A stretch of 64,000 nucleotides of DNA, from assembly GCF_001625595.1 (NCBI RefSeq), contig NZ_AUXT01000112.1:88931-152930 (forward strand), given 5' to 3'. Of the stretch, positions 1 through 9,400 are shown one piece after another. The notes beneath the pieces are model-generated. The model was not told where the DNA came from and made no database searches. It saw only the letters and a list, made by a program, of their open reading frames with translations. A program made the translations under genes and the position numbers. Position 1 is the stretch's first letter; each line of letters starts with the position of its first letter. This DNA is from Pseudoalteromonas luteoviolacea NCIMB 1942 (GTDB lineage: Bacteria; Pseudomonadota; Gammaproteobacteria; Enterobacterales; Alteromonadaceae).

Positions 1-1
1 A

Positions 2-886
2 AACTCTGATGGCGCAAGTGTTGCCTCACATCAAGGTTTGCGCGTGTATGGTAATAGCCATGGCTTTATTGCCGGATATCCACGCACTCGACATACCGTG
101 AGTACCATGGTAATTGGCCAAGAAGGCGAGATGATGCAACGAGACTCCGCATTTAGCATTACTCGTGAGCATTCTCAGTTGAAAAGTGCTAAAGCGATTG
201 GCGTTGAAGCTGCAGAATCGACATTAGCAAAATTAAACAGCCAAAAACTTTCCACGATGAAGGTACCTGTTGTCTTTCGTGCAGATATTGCTAACAGTTT
301 GTTTGCTCACCTAGTTTCTGCGATCGGTGGAGGGGCTTTATATCGCAAATCCAGTTTCCTTCTAGATTCATTGGGTACACAAGTATTTAATTCCTGCGTA
401 AATATTCAAGAGCAGCCCCATTTGTTTCAAGGCTTGGCTTCGAGCCCATTTGATGGTGAAGGGGTGTATACGCAGGATAGAGATATCATTGTTGGCGGCG
501 AGCTTCAAACCTATTTATTGGCGAGCTATGCAGCGAGAAAATTAGGAATGCAGTCCACTGGGCATGCTGGCGGGATCCATAATTGGCTGGTACAGCACAC
601 ACATGATGATTTGAAAGCTGTTTTAAATGAAATGGGCACAGGGTTACTGGTAACTGAATTAATGGGACAGGGTGTCAACACAGTCACTGGGGATTACTCT
701 CGTGGCGCCGCGGGCTTTTGGGTTGAAAACGGTGAAATTCAATATCCGGTGAGTGAAATTACTATTGCTGGAAATTTGAAAGATATGTTTCAAAGCATTC
801 AAGCTATTGGAGCGGATGTCGAGCTTCGTGGTGCTGTGCAAACGGGATCTGTGCTTGTAGAGAGCATGCAGATAGCGGGTGAATAA
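2..886 (+). CDS. pmbA: Metalloprotease PmbA/TldE, 3' part
   Basis: Subunit of the TldD/TldE (PmbA) metalloprotease, a cytosolic complex that in E. coli matures microcin B17 and degrades the CcdA antitoxin. The reading frame is open from base 2, so the N-terminal part lies outside the window; a TTG at 38 is not a real start because similarity continues upstream (NSDGASVASHQG). The visible part matches the C-terminal two thirds of PmbA: KLSTMKVPVVF, YRKSSFLLDSLG, LGMQSTGHAGGIHNW, MGTGLLVTELMGQGVN, and the strongly conserved GAAGFWVENGEIQYPVSEIT. PmbA itself lacks the HExxxH metal site found in TldD, and none is visible here. It converges on mgtE. Identification is firm from these blocks. Confidence 0.95.
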   Translation, partial: NSDGASVASHQGLRVYGNSHGFIAGYPRTRHTVSTMVIGQEGEMMQRDSAFSITREHSQLKSAKAIGVEAAESTLAKLNSQKLSTMKVPVVFRADIANSLFAHLVSAIGGGALYRKSSFLLDSLGTQVFNSCVNIQEQPHLFQGLASSPFDGEGVYTQDRDIIVGGELQTYLLASYAARKLGMQSTGHAGGIHNWLVQHTHDDLKAVLNEMGTGLLVTELMGQGVNTVTGDYSRGAAGFWVENGEIQYPVSEITIAGNLKDMFQSIQAIGADVELRGAVQTGSVLVESMQIAGE

Positions 887-894
887 TATTAAAG

Positions 895-933
895 GTGGTT
901 TTTACCCTGGACTATGCTCAGAGTAAAAACCAC
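895..933. terminator. Hairpin between pmbA and mgtE
   Basis: GTGGTTTTTAC at 895-905 is the exact complement of GTAAAAACCAC at 923-933 (11 bp, 17-nt loop). It lies 8 bp after the pmbA stop and its right arm runs into the 3' end of the convergent mgtE gene. No long T tract follows on either side, so its role as a shared terminator is inferred from position only. Confidence 0.4.
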
Positions 934-2276
934 GTTGCGGTACCTAAGAACGCAAAAATACCTACAATGTCGGTGACAGTGGTTAGCACTACACTCCCAG
1001 CTAACGCAGGATCTATCTTCATTCTCTTCAAAATCAGTGGAATACTTGCTCCCGCGATACCTGCCGCGACTAAATTCATAAACATCGCAAAAGCGATGAC
1101 TGCACCAAGTTTAAAATCCCATTGCCACAATGCCACGACGCCCGCAATGAGGAGCGACCACAAAATACCGTTCAAAGCACCTATTGCCAGCTCTTTGCCA
1201 AGTAAAAAACGCTGGTTTGTTTGGTTTACATGGCCAAGTGCAATACCCCGGATCACCAGAGTCAGCGTTTGACTGCCTGCAACACCGCCCATACTGGGCA
1301 CAATACCGTTAAGTACCGCTAAAATTGGCAAGATATCTAGAGTGCTCTCAAAAAAGCTGGCCACAAATGCGGCTAATAAAGCGGTGAGTAGATTAATACC
1401 TAGCCAGATAGAGCGTCTTTGGCTACTTTTCATGACGGGCGCGAACGTATCTTCCTCATCTTCTAAACCAGCCATACTCAGTAGGCTATGCTCGGCATCT
1501 TCTCTGATTACATCAACGATGTCGTCGATTGTTATTCGGCCGAGTAATTGGCTTTGGTCGTCCACAACGGGCGCAGAGATCCAATTATGGCGCTCGAACA
1601 ATTGGGCTACATCACTTTCTTTCATCGAAACGGGAATAGTTTCTCGTTCTTCATTCATTAACTCCTCGACAAGTTTGTCGGGTGGGTTAGTTAATAAAAC
1701 CCCTATTGGTAATGAACCTAAAAAGTGGTTTTCTTTGTCTACTACGTATAGGTCGTCAGTGCCTTGCGGTAACTCTTCTTTTAACCGTAGATATCTTAGT
1801 ACAACGTCGAGCGATACATCTGGCCGAATTGTGATGGCATCACCATTCATTAAAGCCCCTGCGGAGTCCTCTTCGTAGGAGAGTGCAAGCGTCGCTCGAG
1901 CTCTATCCTGACTGTCCATTGCACTGATAACGTCTTGATAGACAGGATCAGGTAAGCTTCTTAATACCTCACCTAGGTCATCGTCGTCCATGTCCTCGGT
2001 TGCGGCGGCAATGAGCTCAGGCTCCATCTTGGCGATGATACTCAGACGAACATCTTCAGATAACTCTTCGAGTACATCTCCTTGAATATCGGGATCGACA
2101 AGCTTCCAAAGCGTGCTTCTAATTTTAAGCGGTGAAGACTCTAGAAGTAATGCGGTGTCGCATGGTGGGATCTCTGCTAAGGTTTGCCTGACTTGAACAA
2201 ACTGTCCACTGTTAATAGCTTTGGTGACTTGCTGCAATTGTTCCAGTGTATAGTCTTGTTCAACAACGTCTGGCAT
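918..2276 (-). CDS. mgtE: Magnesium transporter MgtE
   Basis: Inner-membrane Mg2+ channel of the MgtE family, 452 aa, the usual length. The order of parts is visible: an acidic helical N domain (about 1-130), tandem CBS domains (about 135-260, with LFERHNWISAPVVDD and GRITIDDIVDVIREDAEH) and a membrane domain of about five helices from residue 285, which carries the family block PSMGGVAGSQTLTLVIRGIALG. In MgtE the N and CBS domains sense cytosolic Mg2+ and close the pore. The start ATG has AGGAAG five bases upstream. It follows the npr end of the rpoN cluster after a 342-bp gap, so it is probably transcribed separately. Its end overlaps a hairpin shared with pmbA. Confidence 0.95.
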   Translation of the reverse strand: MPDVVEQDYTLEQLQQVTKAINSGQFVQVRQTLAEIPPCDTALLLESSPLKIRSTLWKLVDPDIQGDVLEELSEDVRLSIIAKMEPELIAAATEDMDDDDLGEVLRSLPDPVYQDVISAMDSQDRARATLALSYEEDSAGALMNGDAITIRPDVSLDVVLRYLRLKEELPQGTDDLYVVDKENHFLGSLPIGVLLTNPPDKLVEELMNEERETIPVSMKESDVAQLFERHNWISAPVVDDQSQLLGRITIDDIVDVIREDAEHSLLSMAGLEDEEDTFAPVMKSSQRRSIWLGINLLTALLAAFVASFFESTLDILPILAVLNGIVPSMGGVAGSQTLTLVIRGIALGHVNQTNQRFLLGKELAIGALNGILWSLLIAGVVALWQWDFKLGAVIAFAMFMNLVAAGIAGASIPLILKRMKIDPALAGSVVLTTVTDIVGIFAFLGTATWFLL

Positions 2277-2618
2277 AGGCTTCCTAAAATTAATTATTTA
2301 TAGATCAAAATGTTCTTATCACAATGTGCCAAAATTAAACCAGGCTTAGATTAATCAGTAGCACAATTATATCTTTGCAACGCTGGCATGTGGATGCAGT
2401 AGCAATTACAAGGACCATTGCTATGAGATGTATGCAGGTTACATAATATGGGTTTGTATCAAAACCACTTAAACTCAAATAGTGTAAAGAATTTTGTATA
2501 GTGATTATAGCTGTTTAAATTAAAATTATTATATAAGAGTTTACATTTGCACCATATCTTACCTGATTATTTTTCTAAATAATGAAGCTACAGTGATAAA
2601 TGCGGTGGTGTTTTGGCG
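2277..2618 (-). promoter_or_regulatory. Gene-free stretch npr-mgtE with candidate mgtE promoter
   Basis: This AT-rich 342-bp gap holds no plausible ORF. On the minus strand TTGTGA (2324-2319), a 16-bp spacer and TATAAA (2302-2297) form a candidate promoter about 20 bp before the mgtE start, which would leave a very short leader and argues against an Mg2+ riboswitch here. No clear terminator follows npr; the only hairpin seen is an AT-only one near 2570. Confidence 0.3.
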
Positions 2619-2897
2619 TTACTCTGCTTCGTGAAATTTATCTTCAATGAGGTTACCGATTGCCAATAAAGCGCCTTGAGCGTCTGGCCCTGTACATTCA
2701 ACACGAACGGTTTTGCCTTGACTACTCTCTAACAACAACAGTGCTAATACGCTATCGCCTGGTGCGCTTTTATCGCCTTGGTAGAGTGTGATCTGCGCAT
2801 TAAACTGCGCTGACAACTGGGCTAAAACTGTGGCTGCACGCGCGTGAAGTCCCAGTTTATTGCGGATCAAAAAGGTATCTTCCCACTTTGGAGCCAT
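2619..2897 (-). CDS. ptsO: Nitrogen-PTS phosphocarrier NPr
   Basis: HPr-like phosphocarrier of the nitrogen-related PTS, which passes phosphate from EI-Ntr (PtsP) to EIIA-Ntr (PtsN). It is 92 aa. The active-site block NKLGLHARAATVL places the phosphorylatable histidine at residue 18, and the second HPr block (GDSVLALLLLESSQGKTV) follows. The usual HARPA proline is Ala here. The start ATG overlaps the rapZ stop by one base (TAATG), so the two are translationally coupled. It is the last gene of the rpoN-hpf-ptsN-rapZ-ptsO run, the standard gammaproteobacterial order (gene also called npr). Confidence 0.95.
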   Translation of the reverse strand: MAPKWEDTFLIRNKLGLHARAATVLAQLSAQFNAQITLYQGDKSAPGDSVLALLLLESSQGKTVRVECTGPDAQGALLAIGNLIEDKFHEAE

Positions 2898-3739
2898 TAC
2901 TCTTGCTCTCTATGGCGAATTTTTACATTGGCATGAGTACGAGTGAAACGCTCTCCCAGAGTTTGTGCTAAGTAAACTGAGCGATGCTGTCCACCTGTGC
3001 AGCCAATGGCAATAGTCAGGTAACTGCGGTTATTACGCTCTAAATGGGGTAACCACGTTTGCATAAAAGTTTGAATTTGCCAAATAAACTTTTGCACAAT
3101 ACTGTGGCTAGCTAAGTAGTCTTTAACGGGCTGGTCTAATCCAGTTAAAGGCTTGAGTTCTGGCTCCCAATGAGGATTGGGTAAAAAGCGCGCATCGAAT
3201 ACATAGTCAGCTTCTTTTGGAATTCCATGCTTAAAGCCAAATGATTCAAAAGTAATAATCAGTTGCTTATCTTTCTGACCAAGGATCTTTTCTCTGACGC
3301 TTTCTGCCAGCTGATGAACACTTAATTCTGTGGTATCAATTGTCACATCAGCACGACGAATCACCACGTCCAAGAGGTTTCTCTCTTTCTTAATTGCTAA
3401 ATCAAGTGGCAGATCATTTAGAGATAATGGGTGTAGTCGCCTGGTCTCAGAGAACCGTTTAATCAAGGTTTGATCATCGCAATCAAGATAAAAGACACTC
3501 GGATTAGCAAATCCAGGTAAATATCCCAAAATATCGTGAAACTCTTGCTGTTCTTTTGGCAGGTTGCGCACATCAATACTAACGGCAATTTTATCGTATC
3601 CATCGGACACACTGCGTACTAGTGCTGGAAGCAGGTTAACGGGGATATTATCAGCGCAGTAATAGCCTAAATCTTCTAAGACTCGCAATGCAACTGATTT
3701 ACCTGAACCAGAGCGACCACTGATAATTATGAGTTCCAC
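2897..3739 (-). CDS. rapZ: RNase adapter protein RapZ
   Basis: RapZ, 280 aa (E. coli protein 284 aa). In enterics it binds the sRNA GlmZ and hands it to RNase E, tying glucosamine-6-phosphate supply to cell-wall and LPS synthesis. The Walker A motif GRSGSGKS is at residues 8-15. The C-terminal RNA-binding part is recognisable from TIAIGCTGGQHRSVYLAQTLGERF and the basic tail KIRHREQE. It lies 12 bp after ptsN and overlaps ptsO by one base. Whether GlmY/GlmZ homologues exist in this organism cannot be seen here; the nucleotide-binding activity is safer than the sRNA role. Confidence 0.95.
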   Translation of the reverse strand: MELIIISGRSGSGKSVALRVLEDLGYYCADNIPVNLLPALVRSVSDGYDKIAVSIDVRNLPKEQQEFHDILGYLPGFANPSVFYLDCDDQTLIKRFSETRRLHPLSLNDLPLDLAIKKERNLLDVVIRRADVTIDTTELSVHQLAESVREKILGQKDKQLIITFESFGFKHGIPKEADYVFDARFLPNPHWEPELKPLTGLDQPVKDYLASHSIVQKFIWQIQTFMQTWLPHLERNNRSYLTIAIGCTGGQHRSVYLAQTLGERFTRTHANVKIRHREQE

Positions 3740-3751
3740 GGTTAATTCCTA

Positions 3752-4207
3752 TTAATTGTCAAATTCAACAAGGACTTGATAAAGTTCCTTGTCGTTTGTT
3801 GCCTGTCGAATACGTTTACAAAACACCTTATTATTAAGTTTATCAGCGATGCTTGCTAAGGTCTCTAAATGTTGTTTATTTTCACCATCTGGTACGATGA
3901 GTGCAATAAAAACGTCAACACCGCGATCATCGTAAGCGTCAAAAGGGATGGCTTGTTGGTTAACGAGTATGATTGCTAGAACTTTATCGAGTCCTGATAA
4001 TCGACCATGAGGAATAGCGATACCTTTTCCAATACCTGTACTACCAAGTTTCTCTCGATTCAACAGCGCCTCGAGAATATCATGTTGATTGGAATCAGGG
4101 ATTTTTTGTTGCGCTAATTCGCTAATATATTGGAGAATTCTTTTTTTGCTATTAAAAAGGACTGCAGCTTTGCTACAGTCCTCGGAAATAAGTGCGCTAA
4201 GTTTCAT
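3752..4207 (-). CDS. ptsN: EIIA-Ntr regulatory protein PtsN
   Basis: Nitrogen regulatory EIIA protein, the terminal phosphate acceptor of the PtsP-NPr-PtsN chain. In other bacteria the unphosphorylated form controls K+ transport and stress pathways. It is 151 aa. The motif GSTGIGKGIAIPHGRL puts the phosphorylated histidine at residue 67. The PTS EIIA type-2 fold continues to the end. It starts 2 bp after hpf, so it is cotranscribed with it and close enough for coupled translation. Confidence 0.95.
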   Translation of the reverse strand: MKLSALISEDCSKAAVLFNSKKRILQYISELAQQKIPDSNQHDILEALLNREKLGSTGIGKGIAIPHGRLSGLDKVLAIILVNQQAIPFDAYDDRGVDVFIALIVPDGENKQHLETLASIADKLNNKVFCKRIRQATNDKELYQVLVEFDN

Positions 4208-4209
4208 GA

Positions 4210-4503
4210 TTAGTGTCGAGTTAGCTTCTCTTTATGTTTAATAACTTGGCGATCTAATTTATCAATTAGGCCATCTATTGCTGCATACATGTCTTTATGC
4301 TCTGTAGAGGCAAATAATTCACCACCATTGACGTGAAGTGTAGCTTCTGCTTTTTGTATGAGTTTCTCGACATCTAAAATGACATGAACATTATTTATGT
4401 GATCAAAATGCCTTTCCAGCTTCGCAAACTTACTCGTTACGTAGTCTCTTAATGAGTCGGTAATTTCTACATGGCGACCAGTTAAATTTAGTTGCATAAG
4501 CAT
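4210..4503 (-). CDS. hpf: Ribosome hibernation promoting factor HPF
   Basis: Short HPF/YhbH-type hibernation factor, 97 aa (E. coli 95 aa). It binds the 30S decoding region and promotes 100S dimer formation in stationary phase. Family blocks are seen: MQLNLTGRHVEITDSLRDYV, KFAKLERHF, EKLIQKAEATLHV and the basic C-terminal KLDRQVIKHKEKLTRH. It lacks the extra C-terminal domain of long HPF. It sits 20 bp after rpoN and 2 bp before ptsN. Confidence 0.95.
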   Translation of the reverse strand: MLMQLNLTGRHVEITDSLRDYVTSKFAKLERHFDHINNVHVILDVEKLIQKAEATLHVNGGELFASTEHKDMYAAIDGLIDKLDRQVIKHKEKLTRH

Positions 4504-4523
4504 TTTTCCTTCTTTTGTTACGT

Positions 4524-6032
4524 CTATATCAAGCTTTTGCGCTGATTAGACGGTGGAATAGCCAAAGACTCTCGGTATTTGGCAATAGTACGTCTTGCCA
4601 CCTTAATACCTTGATCAGCTAATACATCTGCAATTTTGCTATCACTCAGTGGTTTGGCTGAGTTCTCAGCAGCGATTAGCTTTTTGATAAGTGCTCGAAT
4701 TGCTGTAGATGAGCACTCACCACCATTCTCAGTACTTACGTGGCTCGAGAAGAAGTATTTCAATTCATATATGCCGCGAGGCGTGTGCATATACTTTTGT
4801 GTCGTTACACGAGAAATAGTCGACTCATGCATATCAACCATTTCAGCTACATCATTGAGGACCATAGGCCTCATCGCCTCAGGGCCATGTTCAAAGAATG
4901 CCTGTTGTTGCTGCACAATGCAATTAGTTACTTTCAATAATGTTTCATTTCTGCTTTCTAGGCTTTTAATGAACCATTTAGCTTCTTGCAGATGTGAGCG
5001 AATAAACTGGCTATCACTACTCGATTTTACAGAGCGAGACATGGCTGCATAATGATCGTTGACTCTAATTTTTGGCATCGAATCTGGGTTTAGCTCTACA
5101 GCCCAACGGCCTTTCACTTTTTTTACTGATACATCTGGTATCACATAGTCCGCTTCTTCCTGCACGATACTGGCGGCAGGTTTTGGGTTCAAACTATGAA
5201 TCAGCGTCATAACCTCTTTTAGCTCAGGCTCTTTAAGCTTGGTTTTTTTCATGATAGTACGGTAATCACGATTTGCTAAGAGACCGATATACTCTTCGAT
5301 GACATGTTTGGTTTCAGTTAACCAGGGGGTGTCTGTTGCAAATTGATTTAATTGTACGATCAAGCACTCTTGCAAGCTACGCGCAGCAATACCTACTGGG
5401 TCAAATAATTGGATGCGCTTTAGTACAGCTTCGACCTCATCTAACTCAATCGGTTCCTGATCGTTATCGACATTTAAGCTTTCTACAATATCTTCACAGG
5501 CTACCGTTAAAATGCCTGAATCATCTACTGCTTCAACTATGGAGAGAGCGATAAGTCTATCTGTTGCGCTGAATGGTGTAAGTTCAAGTTGCCACATGAG
5601 GTATTCTTGTAGGCTTTCAGTTGTTTTACCTTGATAAATACTTTCGTCCTCAGGCATTGGTCCTGAAGAGCTCACCGGCGCTGCGCTAATATACTCATCC
5701 CATGTGACATCCATAGCCATTTCATCACTTAGCGTTTCTTTGTTGAGCGCGGTATCTGTGTCTTGCTCATACTCACTAGATGGTGTGTCGATGTTGTCGT
5801 CGATATTTGCGTCTGTTTTTTCAGTGCTTTGTTGTTCGTTTGTTTTGTCCAGACCATTGTCAAAGGATTCTGCTTCGTTTTCTTCTACTTCCAATAAAGG
5901 ATTGCTGTCCAGCGCTTCTTGTATCTCTTGCTGGAGGTCTAACGTACTCAACTGTAACAAGCGTATTGCTTGTTGCAGTTGTGGTGTCATTGTTAATTGC
6001 TGCCCCATGCGCAGCTGTAGCGATTGCCTCAT
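4524..6032 (-). CDS. rpoN: RNA polymerase sigma-54 factor
   Basis: Sigma-54, 502 aa, directing RNA polymerase to -24/-12 promoters that need AAA+ activators. Region I is glutamine- and leucine-rich ([20 protein letters not shown]), followed by an acidic linker rich in D and E (about 50-125). The core-binding and HTH regions follow, and near the C terminus stands the RpoN box [15 protein letters not shown]. It lies 41 bp after lptB. The cluster lptA-lptB-rpoN-hpf-ptsN-rapZ-ptsO is conserved across gammaproteobacteria. Confidence 0.97.
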   Translation of the reverse strand: MRQSLQLRMGQQLTMTPQLQQAIRLLQLSTLDLQQEIQEALDSNPLLEVEENEAESFDNGLDKTNEQQSTEKTDANIDDNIDTPSSEYEQDTDTALNKETLSDEMAMDVTWDEYISAAPVSSSGPMPEDESIYQGKTTESLQEYLMWQLELTPFSATDRLIALSIVEAVDDSGILTVACEDIVESLNVDNDQEPIELDEVEAVLKRIQLFDPVGIAARSLQECLIVQLNQFATDTPWLTETKHVIEEYIGLLANRDYRTIMKKTKLKEPELKEVMTLIHSLNPKPAASIVQEEADYVIPDVSVKKVKGRWAVELNPDSMPKIRVNDHYAAMSRSVKSSSDSQFIRSHLQEAKWFIKSLESRNETLLKVTNCIVQQQQAFFEHGPEAMRPMVLNDVAEMVDMHESTISRVTTQKYMHTPRGIYELKYFFSSHVSTENGGECSSTAIRALIKKLIAAENSAKPLSDSKIADVLADQGIKVARRTIAKYRESLAIPPSNQRKSLI

Positions 6033-6073
6033 GTATCTCTAACAATCCTTTTTGTTGTTACGCTTGTTCTTAA

Positions 6074-6799
6074 CTATAGCCTGAATTGTTCGCCTAAGTA
6101 GACATCTCGGACAGTTTGATCCGCTAAAACGTGTTCAGGGCTACCTGATGCAATTAATTCACCGTGTGAAACAATGTAGGCTTTTTCGCAGACATCTAAA
6201 GTTTCTCTTACATTGTGGTCAGTTATCAGCACACCAATGCCACGGTTTTTTAAATGCTCGATTATTTTCTTTATATCTATCACTGAAATGGGATCAACGC
6301 CAGCAAAAGGCTCATCTAATAGAATAAATTTTGGATCAGCGGCTAATGCGCGCGCAATTTCTACCCGGCGACGCTCTCCACCAGATAAAGCCATTCCCAA
6401 ACTTGTTCTAATATGTTGAATATTAAATTCGTCCAATAGCTCGTTTAATGTTTCTTCACGCTGCGCTTTGTTGAGCTCTTTGCGTGTTTCCAAAATTGCC
6501 ATTAAATTCTGATATACCGTAAGTTTTCTAAAGATAGAAGACTCTTGGGGCAGGTAGCCAATGCCTAATCGCGCGCGGCTGTGCATAGGTAGTAGAGTAA
6601 TGTCTTGATCATCAATTTGGATACTGCCTTTGTCACTGGGGACTAAACCAACAATCATGTAAAAGGTCGTGGTTTTCCCTGCACCATTAGGGCCTAGCAA
6701 GCCTACGATGCTGCCAGCTTTTACGCTTAACTCAACGTTTTTGACAACTTGTCTGCCTTTATAGCTTTTTGCCAAGGCAATGGCCTTGAGTGTGCTCAC
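6074..6799 (-). CDS. lptB: LPS export ABC ATPase LptB
   Basis: Cytosolic ATPase of the LptB2FG transporter that extracts LPS from the inner membrane and drives it across the LptC-LptA bridge. It is 241 aa, the family length. Walker A is GPNGAGKTT at residues 36-44, the ABC signature is [15 protein letters not shown], Walker B is [13 protein letters not shown] and the H-loop is LITDHNVRE. The start overlaps the lptA stop by 4 bp. Confidence 0.97.
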   Translation of the reverse strand: MSTLKAIALAKSYKGRQVVKNVELSVKAGSIVGLLGPNGAGKTTTFYMIVGLVPSDKGSIQIDDQDITLLPMHSRARLGIGYLPQESSIFRKLTVYQNLMAILETRKELNKAQREETLNELLDEFNIQHIRTSLGMALSGGERRRVEIARALAADPKFILLDEPFAGVDPISVIDIKKIIEHLKNRGIGVLITDHNVRETLDVCEKAYIVSHGELIASGSPEHVLADQTVRDVYLGEQFRL

Positions 6800-7329
6800 G
6801 GTTGTTCCTCTTTCGTTTCTTTCTTTTCATCCACTGGCAACAAAACAGTTCTGACGCGTTTACCTTCTTGATCAGAGCGCTGAGCACTGATCAGCTGTTT
6901 GTCCATATCATAGAGTATCTCTTGTGCAGATATCTTTTGACCTGCTTGGCTGATCTCTGCACTGCCTTTGATAGTAAGTAGTCTATTCGCAACATCGTAG
7001 CGTACTTCTTTTGCGCTAGCTTTGAGGATACTGCCATCGGCTTGTTGTTCTTGGAAGACTGCGGGATTACCGGTCGCTACCAACAGTTGTTTGTTGTCCC
7101 CAAGTTCTTCTCTACGATGTACTTCCAATCTGTCAGCTGTGATTTTACGTGCGCCATGAATGATTTCTACATTATCTTCAAAAACGCCAATATTAGTCTG
7201 CAGTTGTGCCTGCTGCTTTCCAGAACTGATGATGACCTGTTCAGGCGCTGTATTGGCAAATGCACTTTGTGCTAGAAGTCCAATAGAACACGCAAATAAG
7301 ATTGTGGCACTTAGTTTATTGCTTATCAT
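6796..7329 (-). CDS. lptA: LPS transport periplasmic protein LptA
   Basis: Periplasmic bridge protein of the Lpt machine, 177 aa. An N-terminal signal peptide ends near SAFANTAP (about residue 26). The OstA-like beta-jellyroll follows, with [24 protein letters not shown] and [25 protein letters not shown], the regions that stack into the LPS conduit. The tail is lysine- and glutamate-rich. It overlaps lptC by 14 bp and lptB by 4 bp, so the three are one translational unit. Confidence 0.95.
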   Translation of the reverse strand: MISNKLSATILFACSIGLLAQSAFANTAPEQVIISSGKQQAQLQTNIGVFEDNVEIIHGARKITADRLEVHRREELGDNKQLLVATGNPAVFQEQQADGSILKASAKEVRYDVANRLLTIKGSAEISQAGQKISAQEILYDMDKQLISAQRSDQEGKRVRTVLLPVDEKKETKEEQP

Positions 7330-7870
7330 AAATCGTTTCAGTATGGTTGATTAATTCAATGACCTCAGTATTAAGGTCTGCTATCAGGCCTTTGCCCGTG
7401 ATAGTTACATTTGGTCCGGTGATGACAACTGGTTGTTCAGAGCGCATCACTCGATTGGTGATTTCTAAGCGTAAGTTGTCAGCATTGATATGTGTGATCA
7501 TTGCTGCTGGCATTAAATTAGTTGCCGTCACTTCACCTTCTAAAATTAATGTATCGTTCTCATACAACGTGGCTTCTTTAGCTGCAAGTTGCCAATTGTG
7601 TTCGCCATTATGGAGCATAAAAATCGGCGCTTCGAAATGACTAAAACCAAGCTCTTGATACAACTCCATTCTCTGAGCGGTAATTTGGTAACTGAGCTGC
7701 CCATTTTCTGCGAAAGACGTCTGTTTCAAGTCAACAGCGACATAATCTGGCTTAGCAATAGCCTCTTCTTTAGGAATCGTCAGTTTATCTTGCTGTGTTA
7801 TATATGGGTACCATAGCCATAGCATCATGACACTAAATACTATAAGTAATATGACCCGCAAATTGGTCAT
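7316..7870 (-). CDS. lptC: LPS export protein LptC
   Basis: Bitopic inner-membrane protein that receives LPS from LptB2FG and passes it to LptA; 184 aa. One N-terminal transmembrane helix (about 5-22, VILLIVFSVMMLWLWYP) is followed by a periplasmic OstA-like domain (YQITAQRMELYQELGFSHF, ITGKGLIADLNTEVIELI). Sequence conservation in this family is low; position between kdsC and lptA makes the call firm. Its start overlaps the kdsC stop by 4 bp. Confidence 0.93.
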   Translation of the reverse strand: MTNLRVILLIVFSVMMLWLWYPYITQQDKLTIPKEEAIAKPDYVAVDLKQTSFAENGQLSYQITAQRMELYQELGFSHFEAPIFMLHNGEHNWQLAAKEATLYENDTLILEGEVTATNLMPAAMITHINADNLRLEITNRVMRSEQPVVITGPNVTITGKGLIADLNTEVIELINHTETIYDKQ

Positions 7871-8418
7871 GTGCTACTACCTTTTGAGAGTAATTCATTA
7901 CTCTGGCTGAGCATAAGCAGATCGGTTAGCTCTCTTACAGCACCAAATCCGCCTGGCAACATTGTTGTGTAATGAGCTAACCGTTTAACTAACGGGTGTG
8001 CATCTGCAACAGCAACGGCTAAACCAACCAGTTGCATAACAGGGATATCTGGCCCATCGTCACCAATATATGCAATTTGTTCGTCTTCTAAGCCTAGAGT
8101 GGACTTCAGTTCTTCGTAAGCCGCCACTTTATTTTCTTGACCTTGGTATATGTGCTTAACATTTAAGCTAGTCATACGCTGCTTAACTATTTCTGAATGA
8201 CGCCCTGTGATCACGGCGACTTCAACACCTGACTCAATAAGTGCTTTAATGCCAAACCCGTCTTTTGTATTGAACGCTTTCAATTCTTCACCTTGATTCC
8301 CAAGGTAGATACGTCCATCAGAAAAAACGCCATCTATGTCACAAATTAAAAGCTTAATCGCCTTTGATTTATCTGTCGTTTGCTGTGTAATTGGTTGGTA
8401 TAAATCACTAAAATGCAT
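7867..8418 (-). CDS. kdsC: KDO-8-phosphate phosphatase KdsC
   Basis: HAD-superfamily phosphatase that removes the phosphate from Kdo-8-P in Kdo synthesis for LPS; 183 aa from the start chosen. The catalytic DxD motif ICDIDGVFSDG places the aspartates at 27 and 29, and AYIGDDGPDIPVM carries the Mg2+-binding acidic pair. The frame is open upstream to 8484, but the ATG at 8418 lies one base after the kdsD stop and gives the family N terminus (MHFSDLYQP), so the longer start is rejected. Confidence 0.94.
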   Translation of the reverse strand: MHFSDLYQPITQQTTDKSKAIKLLICDIDGVFSDGRIYLGNQGEELKAFNTKDGFGIKALIESGVEVAVITGRHSEIVKQRMTSLNVKHIYQGQENKVAAYEELKSTLGLEDEQIAYIGDDGPDIPVMQLVGLAVAVADAHPLVKRLAHYTTMLPGGFGAVRELTDLLMLSQSNELLSKGSST

Positions 8419-8419
8419 G

Positions 8420-9391
8420 CTACAAAACCCCTGCACGTAATAAGTCTTGAGTATTGAGGGCGCCGATGGGGTGGTTGTCCTCATTTATCACTATCAGGCC
8501 ATTAATTCGTTTCTTTTCCATAATGTTCAGTGCTTCGGCAGCTAACATGTCTGGCATTGCTGTAGTACAGCAGATAGTCATAACTGAATCAATGGTGTCA
8601 TTGTGTAAGTCTATTTTCTGCTCTATCACACGGCGTAAATCCCCATCTGTAAACAAACCGCTTAGTTTACCTTGACTATCAACAATTGCTGTCATTCCTA
8701 GGCCTTTTGCTGACATTTCAAAAAGTGCATCTTTAATAGAGCTGCCCATAGGAGTAATTGGTATGTCTTTGTCTTTATGCATAATATCTGCAAGCGTTAG
8801 CAGCAGCCTTTTACCTAAGCTGCCACCTGGGTGGGAGAGTGCAAAGTCATCTGCTGTGAACCCTCTTGCTTCCAGCAGCGCAACGGCCAAAGCATCTCCC
8901 ATTGCAAGTGTTGCTGTGGTACTGGCGGTTGGAGCCAACCCAAGAGGGCAAGCCTCTTGAGAGACTTTGATACACAAATGAATATCAGCAAGTTGAGCCA
9001 TAGTGGACTCTTCATTTCCTGTCATGCTGATGACTTGTGCACCAATTCGTTTGATGACAGGTATTATCCCAACGACTTCCCCTGTTTCCCCTGAGTTTGA
9101 CAGCATCAGAGCTACATCATCAGAGGTAATCATTCCTAAGTCGCCATGGCTGGCCTCGCCGGGGTGCACGAAAAATGACGGAGTGCCTGTGCTGGCCAGC
9201 GTAGCGGCAATTTTATTGCCCACATGGCCTGACTTACCCATACCAATCACAATCACTCTGCCTTTGCAATTAAGGATTAAATTACAGGCAGAAACAAAAT
9301 TTTCATCAATAAACCGCTCGAGTTCAAGTAGTGCTTGTTGTTCTATTTTTAAAACACGTTTAGCAGTTTCGACAAATGACGTTTTTTTCAT
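8420..9391 (-). CDS. kdsD: Arabinose-5-phosphate isomerase KdsD
   Basis: Converts ribulose-5-P to arabinose-5-P, the first step of Kdo synthesis. An N-terminal SIS sugar-isomerase domain (GKSGHVGNKIAATLASTG, LMLSNSGETGEV) is followed by two CBS domains from about residue 205. The ATG at 9391 (323 aa) has AGGTG six bases upstream; an in-frame GTG at 9400 is possible but that AGGTG lies on top of it. It is one base before kdsC, and yrbG ends just upstream, so the Kdo genes are cotranscribed with the Lpt genes. Confidence 0.95.
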   Translation of the reverse strand: MKKTSFVETAKRVLKIEQQALLELERFIDENFVSACNLILNCKGRVIVIGMGKSGHVGNKIAATLASTGTPSFFVHPGEASHGDLGMITSDDVALMLSNSGETGEVVGIIPVIKRIGAQVISMTGNEESTMAQLADIHLCIKVSQEACPLGLAPTASTTATLAMGDALAVALLEARGFTADDFALSHPGGSLGKRLLLTLADIMHKDKDIPITPMGSSIKDALFEMSAKGLGMTAIVDSQGKLSGLFTDGDLRRVIEQKIDLHNDTIDSVMTICCTTAMPDMLAAEALNIMEKKRINGLIVINEDNHPIGALNTQDLLRAGVL

Positions 9392-9400
9392 TTCAAACAC

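Noticed and set aside
895..1272. Plus-strand ORF of 125 codons
   Set aside because: It is antisense to the 3' part of mgtE, begins in the shared hairpin and shows no family features.
2277..2618. Possible Mg2+ riboswitch (ykoK type) before mgtE
   Set aside because: The candidate promoter leaves a leader of only about 15 nt, and no conserved riboswitch blocks are seen.
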